From Nitrospira_D sp040255845 (GTDB taxonomy: Bacteria; Nitrospirota; Nitrospiria; Nitrospirales; Nitrospiraceae), in NCBI GenBank assembly GCA_040255845.1, contig JBDZVU010000001.1, positions 70,136 through 134,135 of the forward strand: a stretch of DNA of 64,000 nt, in the 5' to 3' direction. The number at the start of each line of letters is the position of its first letter. Positions within the stretch are counted from its first letter, which is position 1. Below are positions 27,436 to 37,358 of this stretch, piece after piece. Under the pieces are notes generated by a model, which saw nothing but the letters and a program-made list of their open reading frames with translations, ran no database searches and was not told where the DNA came from. The translations under genes and the position numbers were made by a program.

Positions 27436-29913
27436 ATGCCGCCTGATGAACGACTAGGCCAAATCGCCATCGAAGACGAAATGAAGTCGTCCTATTTGGA
27501 TTACGCCATGAGCGTGATCGTAGGACGGGCGCTTCCTGACGTCCGCGACGGGCTCAAGCCGGTGCACCGGCGGATCCTCTTCGGCATGAACGAAATGGGT
27601 CTGGCCTCGAACCGGCCGTATCGCAAGTCGGCCAAGATCGTGGGCGAAATCATGGGGAACTACCATCCCCACGGCGATTCGGCGATCTACGATACGCTGG
27701 TCCGGATGGCGCAGGACTTCAACATGCGCTATCCGCTCGTCGACGGCCAAGGCAACTACGGGTCGATGGACGGCGACTCGCCCGCCGCGATGCGGTACAC
27801 CGAAGCCCGCATGACGAAGCTGGCGGAGGAAATGCTCGCCGACATCGACAAGGAAACGGTCGACTTCGGCCCGAACTACGACGAATCCCGCCAAGAGCCC
27901 CTGGTGCTGCCGACCAAGGTACCGAACCTGCTCATCAACGGAGCGGGCGGGATCGCGGTGGGCTATGCGACGAACATCCCGACGCACAATCTGGCCGAGG
28001 TCATCGACGGGCTGTTGTTGCTGCTGGAGAATCCGGACGCGACGGTGGCCCAGCTCATGAAGAAAATTCCGGGCCCCGACTTCCCGACCGCGGGCTTCAT
28101 TTACGGCATGAGCGGCATCAAGGAAGCGTACGAGACCGGACGCGGGCTGCTCAAACTGCGGGCCAAGGTCGTGGTCGAAACGGAGGAACGGACGGAGCGG
28201 GAGCGCCTCATCGTTACGGAGATCCCCTACCAGGTCAACAAAGCCAAGCTCATCGAGAAGATCGCCGAACTCATCCAGGAGGATCGGATCAAAGGCATTT
28301 CGGACCTCCGCGACGAATCGTCGGACCGTGAGGGCGTGCGGATCGTCATCGAGCTGAAGCGGAACGAAATCCCGCTGGTCGTGCTCAACAATCTGTACAA
28401 GCACACGCAGCTCGAGACCACCTTCGGCGTCATCATGCTGGCGCTGGTCAACAACCGGCCCGAAGTGCTCAACCTGAAGCAGATCCTCTATCACTTCATC
28501 GAGCACCGGCGCGAAGTGGTCGTGCGCCGCACCGCGTACGAGCTGCGCAAGGCGGAGGAGCGCGCCCACATCCTGGAAGGCCTGAAAATCGCGCTCGACA
28601 ACCTCGACGCGGTGATCGCGCTGATCCGGCGTTCACAGTCGCCCGATGAAGCGCGCGCCGGCCTCATGCGGCAATTCGCGCTGACGGAAATTCAGGCCAA
28701 CGCGATTCTCGACATGCGGCTGCAGCGGCTGACGCAGCTGGAACGGGCCAAGCTGATCGAGGAATACCAGGAGGTCCTCAAGCAGATCGAATACTTGAAG
28801 TCTGTGCTGGCGAGCGAGGCGCTGGTGCGCACGATCATCAAGGACGAATTGACGGAACTGCGCGAGGCGTACAAAGACGACCGCCGTACCCAGATCGTCA
28901 AGGAAGAGGCGGAGATCAGCCTCGAGGATCTCATCGCCGAAGAGGAGGTGATCGTCACGATCACCCACAGCGGCTACATCAAGCGCAACGCCGTTTCTCT
29001 CTACCGGGCCCAGCGGCGCGGCGGCAAAGGCAAGATCGGCATGGGGATCAAGGAGGAAGACTTCGTCGAGACGCTCTTTACGGCCTCGACCCACGACACC
29101 CTGCTGTTTTTCACCGACGCGGGTAAAGTGTACTGGCTTAAGGTGCACGAGATCCCGGAGGCCGGGCGGGCGGCCAAAGGCAAGGCGCTCGTCAACTTGC
29201 TGGCCCTCTCCAGCAACGAGAAAGTCACGGCCACGCTGCCGGTGAAAGAATATCGGGACGACCGGTTCGTGATCATGGCCACCAAAAAAGGGCTGGTCAA
29301 GAAGACCGAGCTGTCGGCCTACAGCAATCCGCGCCAGGGGGGCATCATCGCCCTGGGTCTGGAACCGGGCGACCGGCTCATCAGCGTCCATTTGACGGAC
29401 GGACAGCGGGAAATCCTGCTGGGCACGAGGCAGGGGATCACGATCCGGTTCAAGGAGGACGAAGTCCGGCCGATGGGACGCACCGCCTACGGAGTCAAAG
29501 GCATCACCCTCGAGGAAGGCAACGAAGTCATCGGCATGGAAACGATTACGCCGGACTCCACCACGCAGATATTAACGGTGACCGAGGGTGGCTACGGCAA
29601 ACGGACGCCCGTCGGGGAGTATCGGATTCAGGGGCGCGGCGGCAAAGGGATCATCAGCGTGAAAACGACCGAGAAAAACGGCTTGGCGGTGGGCTTCCTG
29701 CAGGTGCGGGACGGTGACGAGATCATGCTGATGGCCGCGCAAGGCAAGGTCCTCCGCTGCAAGGTGGACGACATTCGCGAAGTCGGCCGGAACACGCAGG
29801 GCGTGCGCGTGCTGGATCTGGAAGGAGACGAGGATCGCGTGGTTGGTGTGGCGCGGCTCGCCGAGGCGGTGGAACGCGAGGATGCCGCCGCCGACGAGGG
29901 CGGCGACGCCTGA
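27436..29913 (+). CDS. gyrA: DNA gyrase subunit A
   Basis: The DNA-cleaving subunit of gyrase, 825 residues. The winged-helix region has DYAMSVIVGRALPDVRDGLKPVHRR and YHPHGDSAIYDTLVRMAQ, which has Ser and Asp at the quinolone-determining positions. The catalytic tyrosine follows in AAMRYTEARM. The C-terminal beta-pinwheel begins with the GyrA box QRRGGKGKIG, which separates GyrA from ParC, and further blades carry related motifs (NPRQGG, YRIQGRGGKG). It ends in an acidic tail. Located 220 bases after gyrB with the palindromic element between. Confidence 0.95.
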   Translation: MPPDERLGQIAIEDEMKSSYLDYAMSVIVGRALPDVRDGLKPVHRRILFGMNEMGLASNRPYRKSAKIVGEIMGNYHPHGDSAIYDTLVRMAQDFNMRYPLVDGQGNYGSMDGDSPAAMRYTEARMTKLAEEMLADIDKETVDFGPNYDESRQEPLVLPTKVPNLLINGAGGIAVGYATNIPTHNLAEVIDGLLLLLENPDATVAQLMKKIPGPDFPTAGFIYGMSGIKEAYETGRGLLKLRAKVVVETEERTERERLIVTEIPYQVNKAKLIEKIAELIQEDRIKGISDLRDESSDREGVRIVIELKRNEIPLVVLNNLYKHTQLETTFGVIMLALVNNRPEVLNLKQILYHFIEHRREVVVRRTAYELRKAEERAHILEGLKIALDNLDAVIALIRRSQSPDEARAGLMRQFALTEIQANAILDMRLQRLTQLERAKLIEEYQEVLKQIEYLKSVLASEALVRTIIKDELTELREAYKDDRRTQIVKEEAEISLEDLIAEEEVIVTITHSGYIKRNAVSLYRAQRRGGKGKIGMGIKEEDFVETLFTASTHDTLLFFTDAGKVYWLKVHEIPEAGRAAKGKALVNLLALSSNEKVTATLPVKEYRDDRFVIMATKKGLVKKTELSAYSNPRQGGIIALGLEPGDRLISVHLTDGQREILLGTRQGITIRFKEDEVRPMGRTAYGVKGITLEEGNEVIGMETITPDSTTQILTVTEGGYGKRTPVGEYRIQGRGGKGIISVKTTEKNGLAVGFLQVRDGDEIMLMAAQGKVLRCKVDDIREVGRNTQGVRVLDLEGDEDRVVGVARLAEAVEREDAAADEGGDA

Positions 29914-29943
29914 GCTCCGGCCGGCCCCTCGAGCGGCGCCACG

Positions 29944-30540
29944 ATGGATCAGCGGAACGTCCAGGCCGGTGTCCCTCCCAAAAAGCCCCTCGATACGGTG
30001 GTCAAGCTCGCCCTCTGCGTGTTTTTCGGCTCGTTCGGCCTGATTTGGGGCGGGATGTACTTGAGCCGGCCGGACCGCTCGATTCCTCCCTACAGCATCG
30101 GATCCCAAGTGGGGCATGTCGTCGCCGTGCATGTGCCGCCGGGTACGACGGACCAGCGGATCGAAACGTTGCTGCGCCGGTTTCAAAAGACAGGCCGGCA
30201 CACGCATAACTTCGGACCAATGAAGATCCAGCCGACGACTCCGGACGACCCGCGGGGACGCTACCGGCGGATCGTGGTCTACATTTTTGACGACGACGCC
30301 TGGGCGGAGCCGGACGTCCTGGCCAAACATGTGGCCGGCGACGCGTCGATCATGAAAGACTACGAACGCGCCATGCGGGGATACTACCGGCTGGAGGATC
30401 AGGAAGAGGAAGGGGGCCTCGGTCCGATGCCGACCGCGGGCGCCCCCGACAAGGCGAGAATCCTGTTCAAGGGCGTGGTGACGGATCCGCTCCCTCCGGA
30501 CACGGACGGGGAGAAGGATAGCTCAATATCACCTCTGTGA
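29944..30540 (+). CDS. Membrane-anchored protein of unknown function
   Basis: A 198-residue protein with one N-terminal transmembrane segment (LALCVFFGSFGLIWGGMYL, residues 24-42) and a soluble domain probably outside the cytoplasm. The soluble part, VGHVVAVHVPPGTTDQRIETLLRRF followed by YRRIVVYIFDDDAWAEPDVLAKHV, looks alpha/beta, and the tail is acidic and proline-rich. I do not recognise the family. It begins 30 bases after gyrA and its last 74 bases overlap the convergent DUF721 gene, so one of the two 3' ends may be longer than needed. Confidence 0.6.
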   Translation: MDQRNVQAGVPPKKPLDTVVKLALCVFFGSFGLIWGGMYLSRPDRSIPPYSIGSQVGHVVAVHVPPGTTDQRIETLLRRFQKTGRHTHNFGPMKIQPTTPDDPRGRYRRIVVYIFDDDAWAEPDVLAKHVAGDASIMKDYERAMRGYYRLEDQEEEGGLGPMPTAGAPDKARILFKGVVTDPLPPDTDGEKDSSISPL

Positions 30541-30955
30541 AGCGGCGGCGGAGCGTCTCATCCTGGAGGCCCGCGCTGCAGGACAGGGCGGCGTGGAGGT
30601 CCTCCTCCGAGGGGACGGACGCAGGCGCGGGTGCGGAGGTCGCGCCTCGTTGCGGGATGACTCCGACACGAAGGACGATCTCGGAGATGGCGTCCGGTCC
30701 CGTCGCGGCCTGCAGCTTCGCCAGCAGCGTGGGCTTGAGGAACGTCAGTTGTTGGAGCCACACCGAGTTGCGGACCGTCAGGTACAATTTCTTGAACCGG
30801 ATGCGATCAGGCCAGGTATGGGAGCCGATGGGCTCGCCCACGATGTCGCTCCATTGCTGCTGAAGGCGCAGCTCCAGCAGGCTGGACTCCAGCCCCAGCC
30901 GCTTCGCCAGACCGGAGAGAATCGTGCCCAACGAATCGAGCGGGTGCCCGCGCAT
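30467..30955 (-). CDS. DUF721 protein, DciA-like helicase-loading factor
   Basis: A 162-residue protein whose first ~95 residues match the DUF721/DciA pattern: LGTILSGLAKRLGLESSLLELRLQQQWSDIVGEPIGSHTWP followed by LTVRNSVWLQQLTFLKPTLLAKL (in pieces). DciA helps load the replicative helicase DnaB in most bacteria that lack DnaC. The basic/aromatic KH-like core is followed by a Pro/Ala-rich, likely disordered tail. Proximity to dnaA, dnaN and gyrAB supports a replication role. Its 3' 74 bases overlap the end of the plus-strand gene at 29944. Confidence 0.7.
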   Translation of the reverse strand: MRGHPLDSLGTILSGLAKRLGLESSLLELRLQQQWSDIVGEPIGSHTWPDRIRFKKLYLTVRNSVWLQQLTFLKPTLLAKLQAATGPDAISEIVLRVGVIPQRGATSAPAPASVPSEEDLHAALSCSAGLQDETLRRRFTEVILSYPSPRPCPEGADPSPRP

Positions 30956-31006
30956 GATGCGGCATCTTAGTGTCGAGCCGGGAAGGGGTCAAGGACTGAA
31001 GGCGTG

Positions 31007-31474
31007 ATGGCGAAAGCGGAGACCGAAAAGGCGGTCGTGACGAATCGGAAGGCGTATCACGACTATTTCATCGAAGAAAAATTCGAAGCCGGGATGGTCC
31101 TCCAGGGCACCGAGGTCAAGTCCCTGCGGGACGGTCGCGCCAACCTGCAGGACAGCTATGCGTCGGTCGAAGACGGTGAAGTCTTCCTGCACAACTGCCA
31201 TATCAGCCCGTACACCCACGGCAACATCATGAATCACGATCCGGTCCGCGTGCGAAAATTGCTGCTCCACAAAAAAGAGATCGACAAGCTCCTGGGCAAA
31301 ACCCAACAAAAGGGGCTGACACTGATTCCCCTCCGCATCTACTTCACGCGCCGCGGCCACGCCAAGGTCGAACTCGGGTTGGCCAAAGGCAAGAAGCTGT
31401 ACGACCGTCGGGAAAGCATCAAAGCGCGCGAAGCCGGCCGCGAGGTCGAGCGGGCCATCAAAAGCCGCAGATAG
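31007..31474 (+). CDS. smpB: SsrA-binding protein SmpB
   Basis: A 155-residue beta-barrel RNA-binding protein that partners tmRNA in ribosome rescue. Family segments are NRKAYHDYFIEEKFEAGMVLQGTEVKSLRDGRANLQDSYA (in parts), HISPYTHGN and the basic C-terminal tail KGKKLYDRRESIKAREAGREVERA that enters the mRNA channel. The ATG at 31007 is preferred over the GTG at 31004; GAAGG is five bases upstream. Its RNA partner ssrA is in this window at 54813. Confidence 0.95.
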   Translation: MAKAETEKAVVTNRKAYHDYFIEEKFEAGMVLQGTEVKSLRDGRANLQDSYASVEDGEVFLHNCHISPYTHGNIMNHDPVRVRKLLLHKKEIDKLLGKTQQKGLTLIPLRIYFTRRGHAKVELGLAKGKKLYDRRESIKAREAGREVERAIKSRR

Positions 31475-31579
31475 CGACCCATCATCCGCATCTCCGCCGA
31501 ATTCTTCTTAATGCTTTCCTATCCCGTTGGTTTTACGGCTGTTCAGCCGACATGGGCATTCGGTGAAGTCTGCTGGGCC

Positions 31580-31607
31580 TTGACTCGGTTCTAGCTAGAA
31601 CTATCTT
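31580..31607 (+). promoter_or_regulatory. Promoter with palindromic operator for the doxX-pirin operon
   Basis: TTGACT (31580-31585) and TATCTT (31602-31607) are 16 bases apart. The spacer contains GTTCTAGCTAGAAC (31588-31601), a perfect 14-base palindrome, placed where a bound repressor would block RNA polymerase. A second, looser inverted repeat GTTGA-N8-TCAAC lies at 31617-31634. CAGGAGGGGG precedes the ATG at 31646. Confidence 0.55.
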
Positions 31608-31645
31608 CCTGCAAGGGTTGACAAGGTCATCAACAGGAGGGGGCC

Positions 31646-32089
31646 ATGCGACAGATCTTTCATTCTGACGAGAGCTGGCCCGGGCTGATCCTTCGCGTGA
31701 CGCTGGGGCTGGTGATGTTTCCGCACGGCGCACAGAAGATGTTAGGCTGGTTCGGGGGCTATGGATTCGACGGCACCATGGGGTTCTTCACAGCAAAGCT
31801 TGGGCTTCCATGGATCAGCGGCTTCCTCGTCATCATCGGCGAGTTTTTCGGTAGTCTTGCCCTGTTGGCCGGCTTCCTGACCCGCTTCAGCGCGGCCAGC
31901 TTGGTCATCATCATGGTGGGCGCCGTCGCCATGGCCCACTGGCCCTACGGCTTCTTCATGAATTGGTTCGGGCAGCAGCAGGGAGAGGGCTTCGAGTATC
32001 ATCTCCTGGTGATCGGTATCGGGCTGGCGCTCGTGGCCACGGGCGGAGGGAAGTGGGCTCTCGATCGACACGTGGCTGACAGGCTCTGA
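31646..32089 (+). CDS. DoxX-family membrane protein
   Basis: A 147-residue inner-membrane protein of the DoxX family with four hydrophobic helices. LILRVTLGLVMFPHGAQKMLGWFGGYG is the typical first helix and loop, and FGSLALLAGFLTRFSAASLVIIMVGA the central helices. DoxX-like proteins are induced by thiol, quinone or oxidative stress and some join detoxification complexes. A strong Shine-Dalgarno sequence precedes the ATG. It is the first gene of a run including pirin, a FrnE-type DsbA protein and two VOC proteins, all fitting a redox/electrophile stress operon. Confidence 0.85.
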   Translation: MRQIFHSDESWPGLILRVTLGLVMFPHGAQKMLGWFGGYGFDGTMGFFTAKLGLPWISGFLVIIGEFFGSLALLAGFLTRFSAASLVIIMVGAVAMAHWPYGFFMNWFGQQQGEGFEYHLLVIGIGLALVATGGGKWALDRHVADRL

Positions 32090-32112
32090 TTTCCGTAGCG
32101 AAAGGAAATGTC

Positions 32113-32991
32113 ATGACGACGCAGACCAACAGCAAGGACGTCCTCGGCGTCTACCAGCCCGGGTCTCAGCACATGGTGGGGGACGGCTTTCCCGTACGCA
32201 ATCTGTTCCCGAGCAACGATCTCGACCGTCAGGTCAGCCCGTTTCTAATGCTGGACTACGCGGGGCCCCAGTATTTCAGCCCGACGGATCATCCTCGGGG
32301 CGTGGGGGAGCATCCGCACCGCGGATTCGAAACGGTCACACTCGTGTACGACGGCAAAGTGGCCCATCGGGACTCAGCCGGCAACGCGGGGATCATCGGC
32401 CCCGGAGATGTGCAATGGATGACGGCGGCGTCCGGCGTCGTGCACGAGGAGTTCCACGAGGACGAGTGGGCCCGCCGGGGCGGAACATTCCGCGCGGTGC
32501 AGTTGTGGGTCAATTTGCCCCGTGCGTATAAGATGACGGCGCCTCGGTACCAGACCATTCTGGACGCCGACATTCCGGCCGTCGATCTGGAGAACGGAGC
32601 CGGCTGCTTGCGGGTTATTGCGGGGAGCTTCCGCGGCCACCGGGGTCCGGCGAGGACATTCACGCCGGTTGAACTGTACGACCTTCGATTGCGGCAGGGC
32701 GGCCGGCTGAACCTCGCGATGCCGGTGGGTCAGAACGCGTCCGTCTTCGTCCTGGAGGGACACGTCGCGGTCAACGGGCATGAGATTCGCGAGGCCGAAC
32801 TGGCCGTGCTGGCGCGGACCGGCTCAGAGGTTCTGATCGAGGGCCGGACAGAAAGTGTGGTGCTCATCATGGGCGGAGAGCCGATCGACGAGCCGATCGC
32901 GCGCTATGGGCCGTTTGTCATGAACACCAAAGCGGAATTGATTCAGGCTGTGCAGGATTATCAAAGCGGCGCAATGGGGCATTTACGATGA
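32113..32991 (+). CDS. Pirin-family protein
   Basis: A 292-residue bicupin of the pirin family. The N-terminal cupin carries the metal ligands in HPHRGFETVTLV and in the VVHEEFHED segment, as in pirins with quercetin 2,3-dioxygenase activity. The C-terminal cupin (from about residue 170, FTPVELYDLRL) is less conserved, and GGEPIDEPIARYGPFVMNTKAEL is the family C-terminal signature. Pirins act as quercetinases or redox-sensing cofactors. Its stop overlaps the DsbA-family start by four bases (ATGA). Confidence 0.88.
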   Translation: MTTQTNSKDVLGVYQPGSQHMVGDGFPVRNLFPSNDLDRQVSPFLMLDYAGPQYFSPTDHPRGVGEHPHRGFETVTLVYDGKVAHRDSAGNAGIIGPGDVQWMTAASGVVHEEFHEDEWARRGGTFRAVQLWVNLPRAYKMTAPRYQTILDADIPAVDLENGAGCLRVIAGSFRGHRGPARTFTPVELYDLRLRQGGRLNLAMPVGQNASVFVLEGHVAVNGHEIREAELAVLARTGSEVLIEGRTESVVLIMGGEPIDEPIARYGPFVMNTKAELIQAVQDYQSGAMGHLR

Positions 32992-33653
32992 GCGACACGA
33001 TCCCGATCGAGATCTATTCGGATGTGGTGTGCCCGTGGTGTTACGTCGGGAAAAGACGACTGGAGCGGGCGCTCGAACGACTCCAGGACCGCGGCCGTTT
33101 TGACGTCTCCTGGCGTCCGTTCGAACTGAATCCGACGCTGCCGAAGGACGGCATGGCACGGCTGGAATACCTTGAAGCCAAATTCGGCAGCCTCGACTCG
33201 TTCAGAATCATGGAGGAGCGTCTGCTCGAGGCTGCCGCCGAAGAAGGTATTCCCTTCGCGTTCGACAAGATTGCCAAAACGCCCAATACGTTCCTCGCGC
33301 ATCGGCTCATTTGGTATGCGCGGAAGGCCGGCTACCAGGACCAGGTCGTGGAGTCGTTGTTTCGAGGGTATTTTGAAGAAGGAGCCGACGTGGGCTCGCT
33401 TCCGGCCTTGGCGGAGCTGGCCGGCCGTGCCGGCCTCGAGGCCAAGGCGTTCCTCGAGGGCGATGAGGGAAGCGCGGAGGTGAGGGCCGAGGAACTGGCA
33501 GGGCAGCGGCTCGGCATTCGGGCCGTGCCGTATTTCCTTTTGAACCGAGCGTACGGCCTGTCGGGCGCGCAGCCGGTGGAGCGTTTCGTGTCGGCCCTCG
33601 AACACGTGGTCGCTCAGCGGTCCGCGGCCGCCGACGCTGCGAGGAGGAGGTGA
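32988..33653 (+). CDS. DsbA-family FrnE-like oxidoreductase
   Basis: A 221-residue cytoplasmic thioredoxin-fold protein of the DsbA/FrnE (2-hydroxychromene-2-carboxylate isomerase-like) group. The active-site motif is CPWC in YSDVVCPWCYVGKRRLERAL. NTFLAHRLIWYA and GIRAVPYFLLN (cis-Pro) complete the pattern. No signal peptide is present. FrnE-type proteins act in oxidative stress tolerance as disulfide isomerases. It is translationally coupled to pirin upstream. Confidence 0.87.
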   Translation: MSDTIPIEIYSDVVCPWCYVGKRRLERALERLQDRGRFDVSWRPFELNPTLPKDGMARLEYLEAKFGSLDSFRIMEERLLEAAAEEGIPFAFDKIAKTPNTFLAHRLIWYARKAGYQDQVVESLFRGYFEEGADVGSLPALAELAGRAGLEAKAFLEGDEGSAEVRAEELAGQRLGIRAVPYFLLNRAYGLSGAQPVERFVSALEHVVAQRSAAADAARRR

Positions 33654-33655
33654 CC

Positions 33656-34087
33656 GTGGCCGTGCAGGTGTATGGATGCAACCATATTGCGATTGAGGTC
33701 ACCGATGCCAAAAAGGCGGTTGACTTCTACTCCGACGTCTTTGGTTTGACCATGCTGCGCGGGGGTGAAGGAGCCGCGTGGTGCAAGCTCGGCGAGCATC
33801 AATTCATGGCAATCTTCGAAGTGAAGGAGCTACAGCCCGATCGCGTCAAACACTTCGGATTGATGGTCCGCGATCCCGAACAGATCCGCGAAGTGCGGCG
33901 GAAGCTCACGAAGAAATACAAGCTGAAGCTGCACCCCTATTTTCGATGCGACTTTCGGGATCCGTGGGGAAACCGGATCCAGGTCGGGGACTTGTCCGAC
34001 GAGTCGCTTGTTTGGCTGTTACCCTACCAGGAAGTGCAGAAAGCGGGAGTGACATTCAAACAACCGCGCAGAAAGCGGCGCACCTGA
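33656..34087 (+). CDS. VOC-superfamily (glyoxalase-fold) protein
   Basis: A 143-residue protein with two beta-alpha-beta-beta-beta modules of the vicinal-oxygen-chelate fold. GCNHIAIEVTDAKKAVDFYSDVFGL is the first-module signature with a metal-ligand-type His, and HPYFRCDFRDPWGNRIQVGD is the second. Such proteins bind or convert small electrophiles, antibiotics or aromatic diols. The GTG at 33656 is used because GAGGAGG lies eight bases upstream; another GTG at 33650 is too close to that ribosome site. The C-terminus is very basic (QPRRKRRT). Confidence 0.78.
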   Translation: MAVQVYGCNHIAIEVTDAKKAVDFYSDVFGLTMLRGGEGAAWCKLGEHQFMAIFEVKELQPDRVKHFGLMVRDPEQIREVRRKLTKKYKLKLHPYFRCDFRDPWGNRIQVGDLSDESLVWLLPYQEVQKAGVTFKQPRRKRRT

Positions 34088-34106
34088 ACGTCGACGGAGG
34101 GGATGG

Positions 34107-34553
34107 ATGAAAGCCCACTATCTCGGTCACGTCGTCTTTTACGTCAAGGATCTCGAGCAGTCGCTCGCCTTCTATCGGGATCTCCTAGGATTTCAGGAAG
34201 TCGGCCGGATCTTTCACGGTGCGGCGGCGGCGCTGACCTCGGGCCGGACCCATCATGAGCTGCTGCTGATCCAGGTGGGAGACGTGCCGGGACCGCCCCC
34301 CGGGCCGCGCCGTGGCCTGTACCACATCGGCATCAAGGTCGGCGACAGTCTCGACGAGCTGCGGGCCGCGAAACGGGAATTGGAGCAGGCAGGTGTGACC
34401 ATCGACGGGATGAGCGACCACACCGTCAGCCAAAGTCTGTACCTGCGCGACCCGGACGGTAACGAAGTGGAGCTCTACGTCGATGCGGATCCGGCGCTCT
34501 GGAAACATCGGCCCGACGCGGTCCTTTCTCCGATCAAGCCGTTGAGGCTGTAA
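34107..34553 (+). CDS. VOC-superfamily dioxygenase/glyoxalase-like protein
   Basis: A 148-residue VOC protein, separate from and only distantly similar to the preceding one. HYLGHVVFYVKDLEQSLAFYRDLLGFQEVG carries the first His ligand, HHELLLIQVG and LYHIGIKVGDSLDELRAAK continue the fold, and YLRDPDGNEVELYVD carries the terminal Glu ligand. This is the catechol-dioxygenase/fosfomycin-resistance type arrangement with three plausible metal ligands. GGAGGGGATGG supplies the ribosome-binding site. Substrate unknown; last gene of the DoxX operon. Confidence 0.8.
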   Translation: MKAHYLGHVVFYVKDLEQSLAFYRDLLGFQEVGRIFHGAAAALTSGRTHHELLLIQVGDVPGPPPGPRRGLYHIGIKVGDSLDELRAAKRELEQAGVTIDGMSDHTVSQSLYLRDPDGNEVELYVDADPALWKHRPDAVLSPIKPLRL

Positions 34554-34599
34554 TACGCCCCCAGTTGCGGAACTGTGCGCGCTTGCTCATACTAGCGCC

Positions 34600-36672
<2,073 letters not shown>

Positions 36673-36712
36673 CCTTCCTCTGATCAGATCCTACTTGTTC
36701 GCCCGCCCATAT

Positions 36713-36728
36713 TTCGGCGTGCGCCGAA
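36713..36728 (+). promoter_or_regulatory. Inverted repeat TTCGGC-N4-GCCGAA, probable activator site 1
   Basis: TTCGGC GTGC GCCGAA, a 16-base inverted repeat 107 bases upstream of the -24 element at 36835. The same arms occur at 39337-39352 upstream of the second sigma-54 promoter. The distance is typical of enhancer sites for sigma-54 activators. Confidence 0.6.
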
Positions 36729-36834
36729 CTATCGGCACACGCTGTCGTCACGCCGTGCGCCGCGCTTCCCTGCGAACGTGAGAAAAGCTATTACGGTGCA
36801 TCGAGTTAGATGGAGCGATGCCCGTAGAGCCGGA

Positions 36835-36850
36835 TGGAATGGTTCCTGCT
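36835..36850 (+). promoter_or_regulatory. Sigma-54 (-24/-12) promoter 1
   Basis: TGGAATG-GTTC-CTGCT against consensus TGGCACG-N4-TTGCW: the invariant GG and GC are ten bases apart as required, with three mismatches elsewhere. Transcription would start near 36861, 24 bases before the ATG at 36885. Confidence 0.6.
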
Positions 36851-36884
36851 GTCTCCGTTCCTATCACATGACGCGGAGGATGCG

Positions 36885-37019
36885 ATGACACTCTTGGTGA
36901 TTGCAACGATCGGTTTGGCGATGTTTGGGGTCCACCGGCAGCTGGGGCAGCGCAACATGGAGCCGGTCACCTACAAACGTCCCCGCTCCCATAGGTTCCG
37001 CCGGTTCATGATGTTCTGA
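36885..37019 (+). CDS. 44-residue membrane peptide with basic tail
   Basis: A very small protein: one hydrophobic segment (LLVIATIGLAMFGV, residues 3-16) followed by a strongly basic cytoplasmic tail (YKRPRSHRFRRFMMF). GGAGG is placed six to eight bases before the ATG, and it is the first gene behind sigma-54 promoter 1. No known family is recognised. The layout is that of a small membrane stress peptide or a regulator of a neighbouring membrane protein such as the DedA fusion downstream. An upstream in-frame ATG at 36834 would place the start inside the promoter, so it is rejected. Confidence 0.6.
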   Translation: MTLLVIATIGLAMFGVHRQLGQRNMEPVTYKRPRSHRFRRFMMF

Positions 37020-37058
37020 CGTAGACAACGGGTGGTGCACCGGATCAGGGAGGATGCC

Positions 37059-37331
37059 ATGAAAACGACAATCTCGAAGCAGACATTTCGTCAGATATGG
37101 CTGAGCACAGAACCGTGCCGTCACCGCCGCGGGGCGGTGGCGACTGGCCGAAGCCGGACGGTACTCGATGACAGCGGCACGCTCGCCATCACGGCGTGGA
37201 CGTGCGCGGATTGCGGCGAGTTGGTCGAAGAAGTTCACATTTTGTCTCACGACGGAAAGAGTGAGTCGTGTCCGGTCCGGTATACCGTGTCCGTCCCGAT
37301 GACCCGGCAGCTTGCCGCTGCCGGACGCTGA
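37059..37331 (+). CDS. Small CxxC protein of unknown function
   Basis: A 90-residue protein. TCADCGE in the middle provides a CxxC pair, and two more cysteines (PCRHRRG upstream, SESCPVRY downstream) could complete a zinc-ribbon-like site. The rest is compact with several predicted strands (ITAWTCADCGELVEEVHIL). The start is the ATG at 37059 with GGGAGG six bases ahead. It lies second in the sigma-54 cluster, 39 bases after the 44-residue peptide and 27 bases before the DedA fusion. Function unknown. Confidence 0.55.
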   Translation: MKTTISKQTFRQIWLSTEPCRHRRGAVATGRSRTVLDDSGTLAITAWTCADCGELVEEVHILSHDGKSESCPVRYTVSVPMTRQLAAAGR

Positions 37332-37358
37332 GCGGATCAGCGGCTTTGAGAGGCTCCT

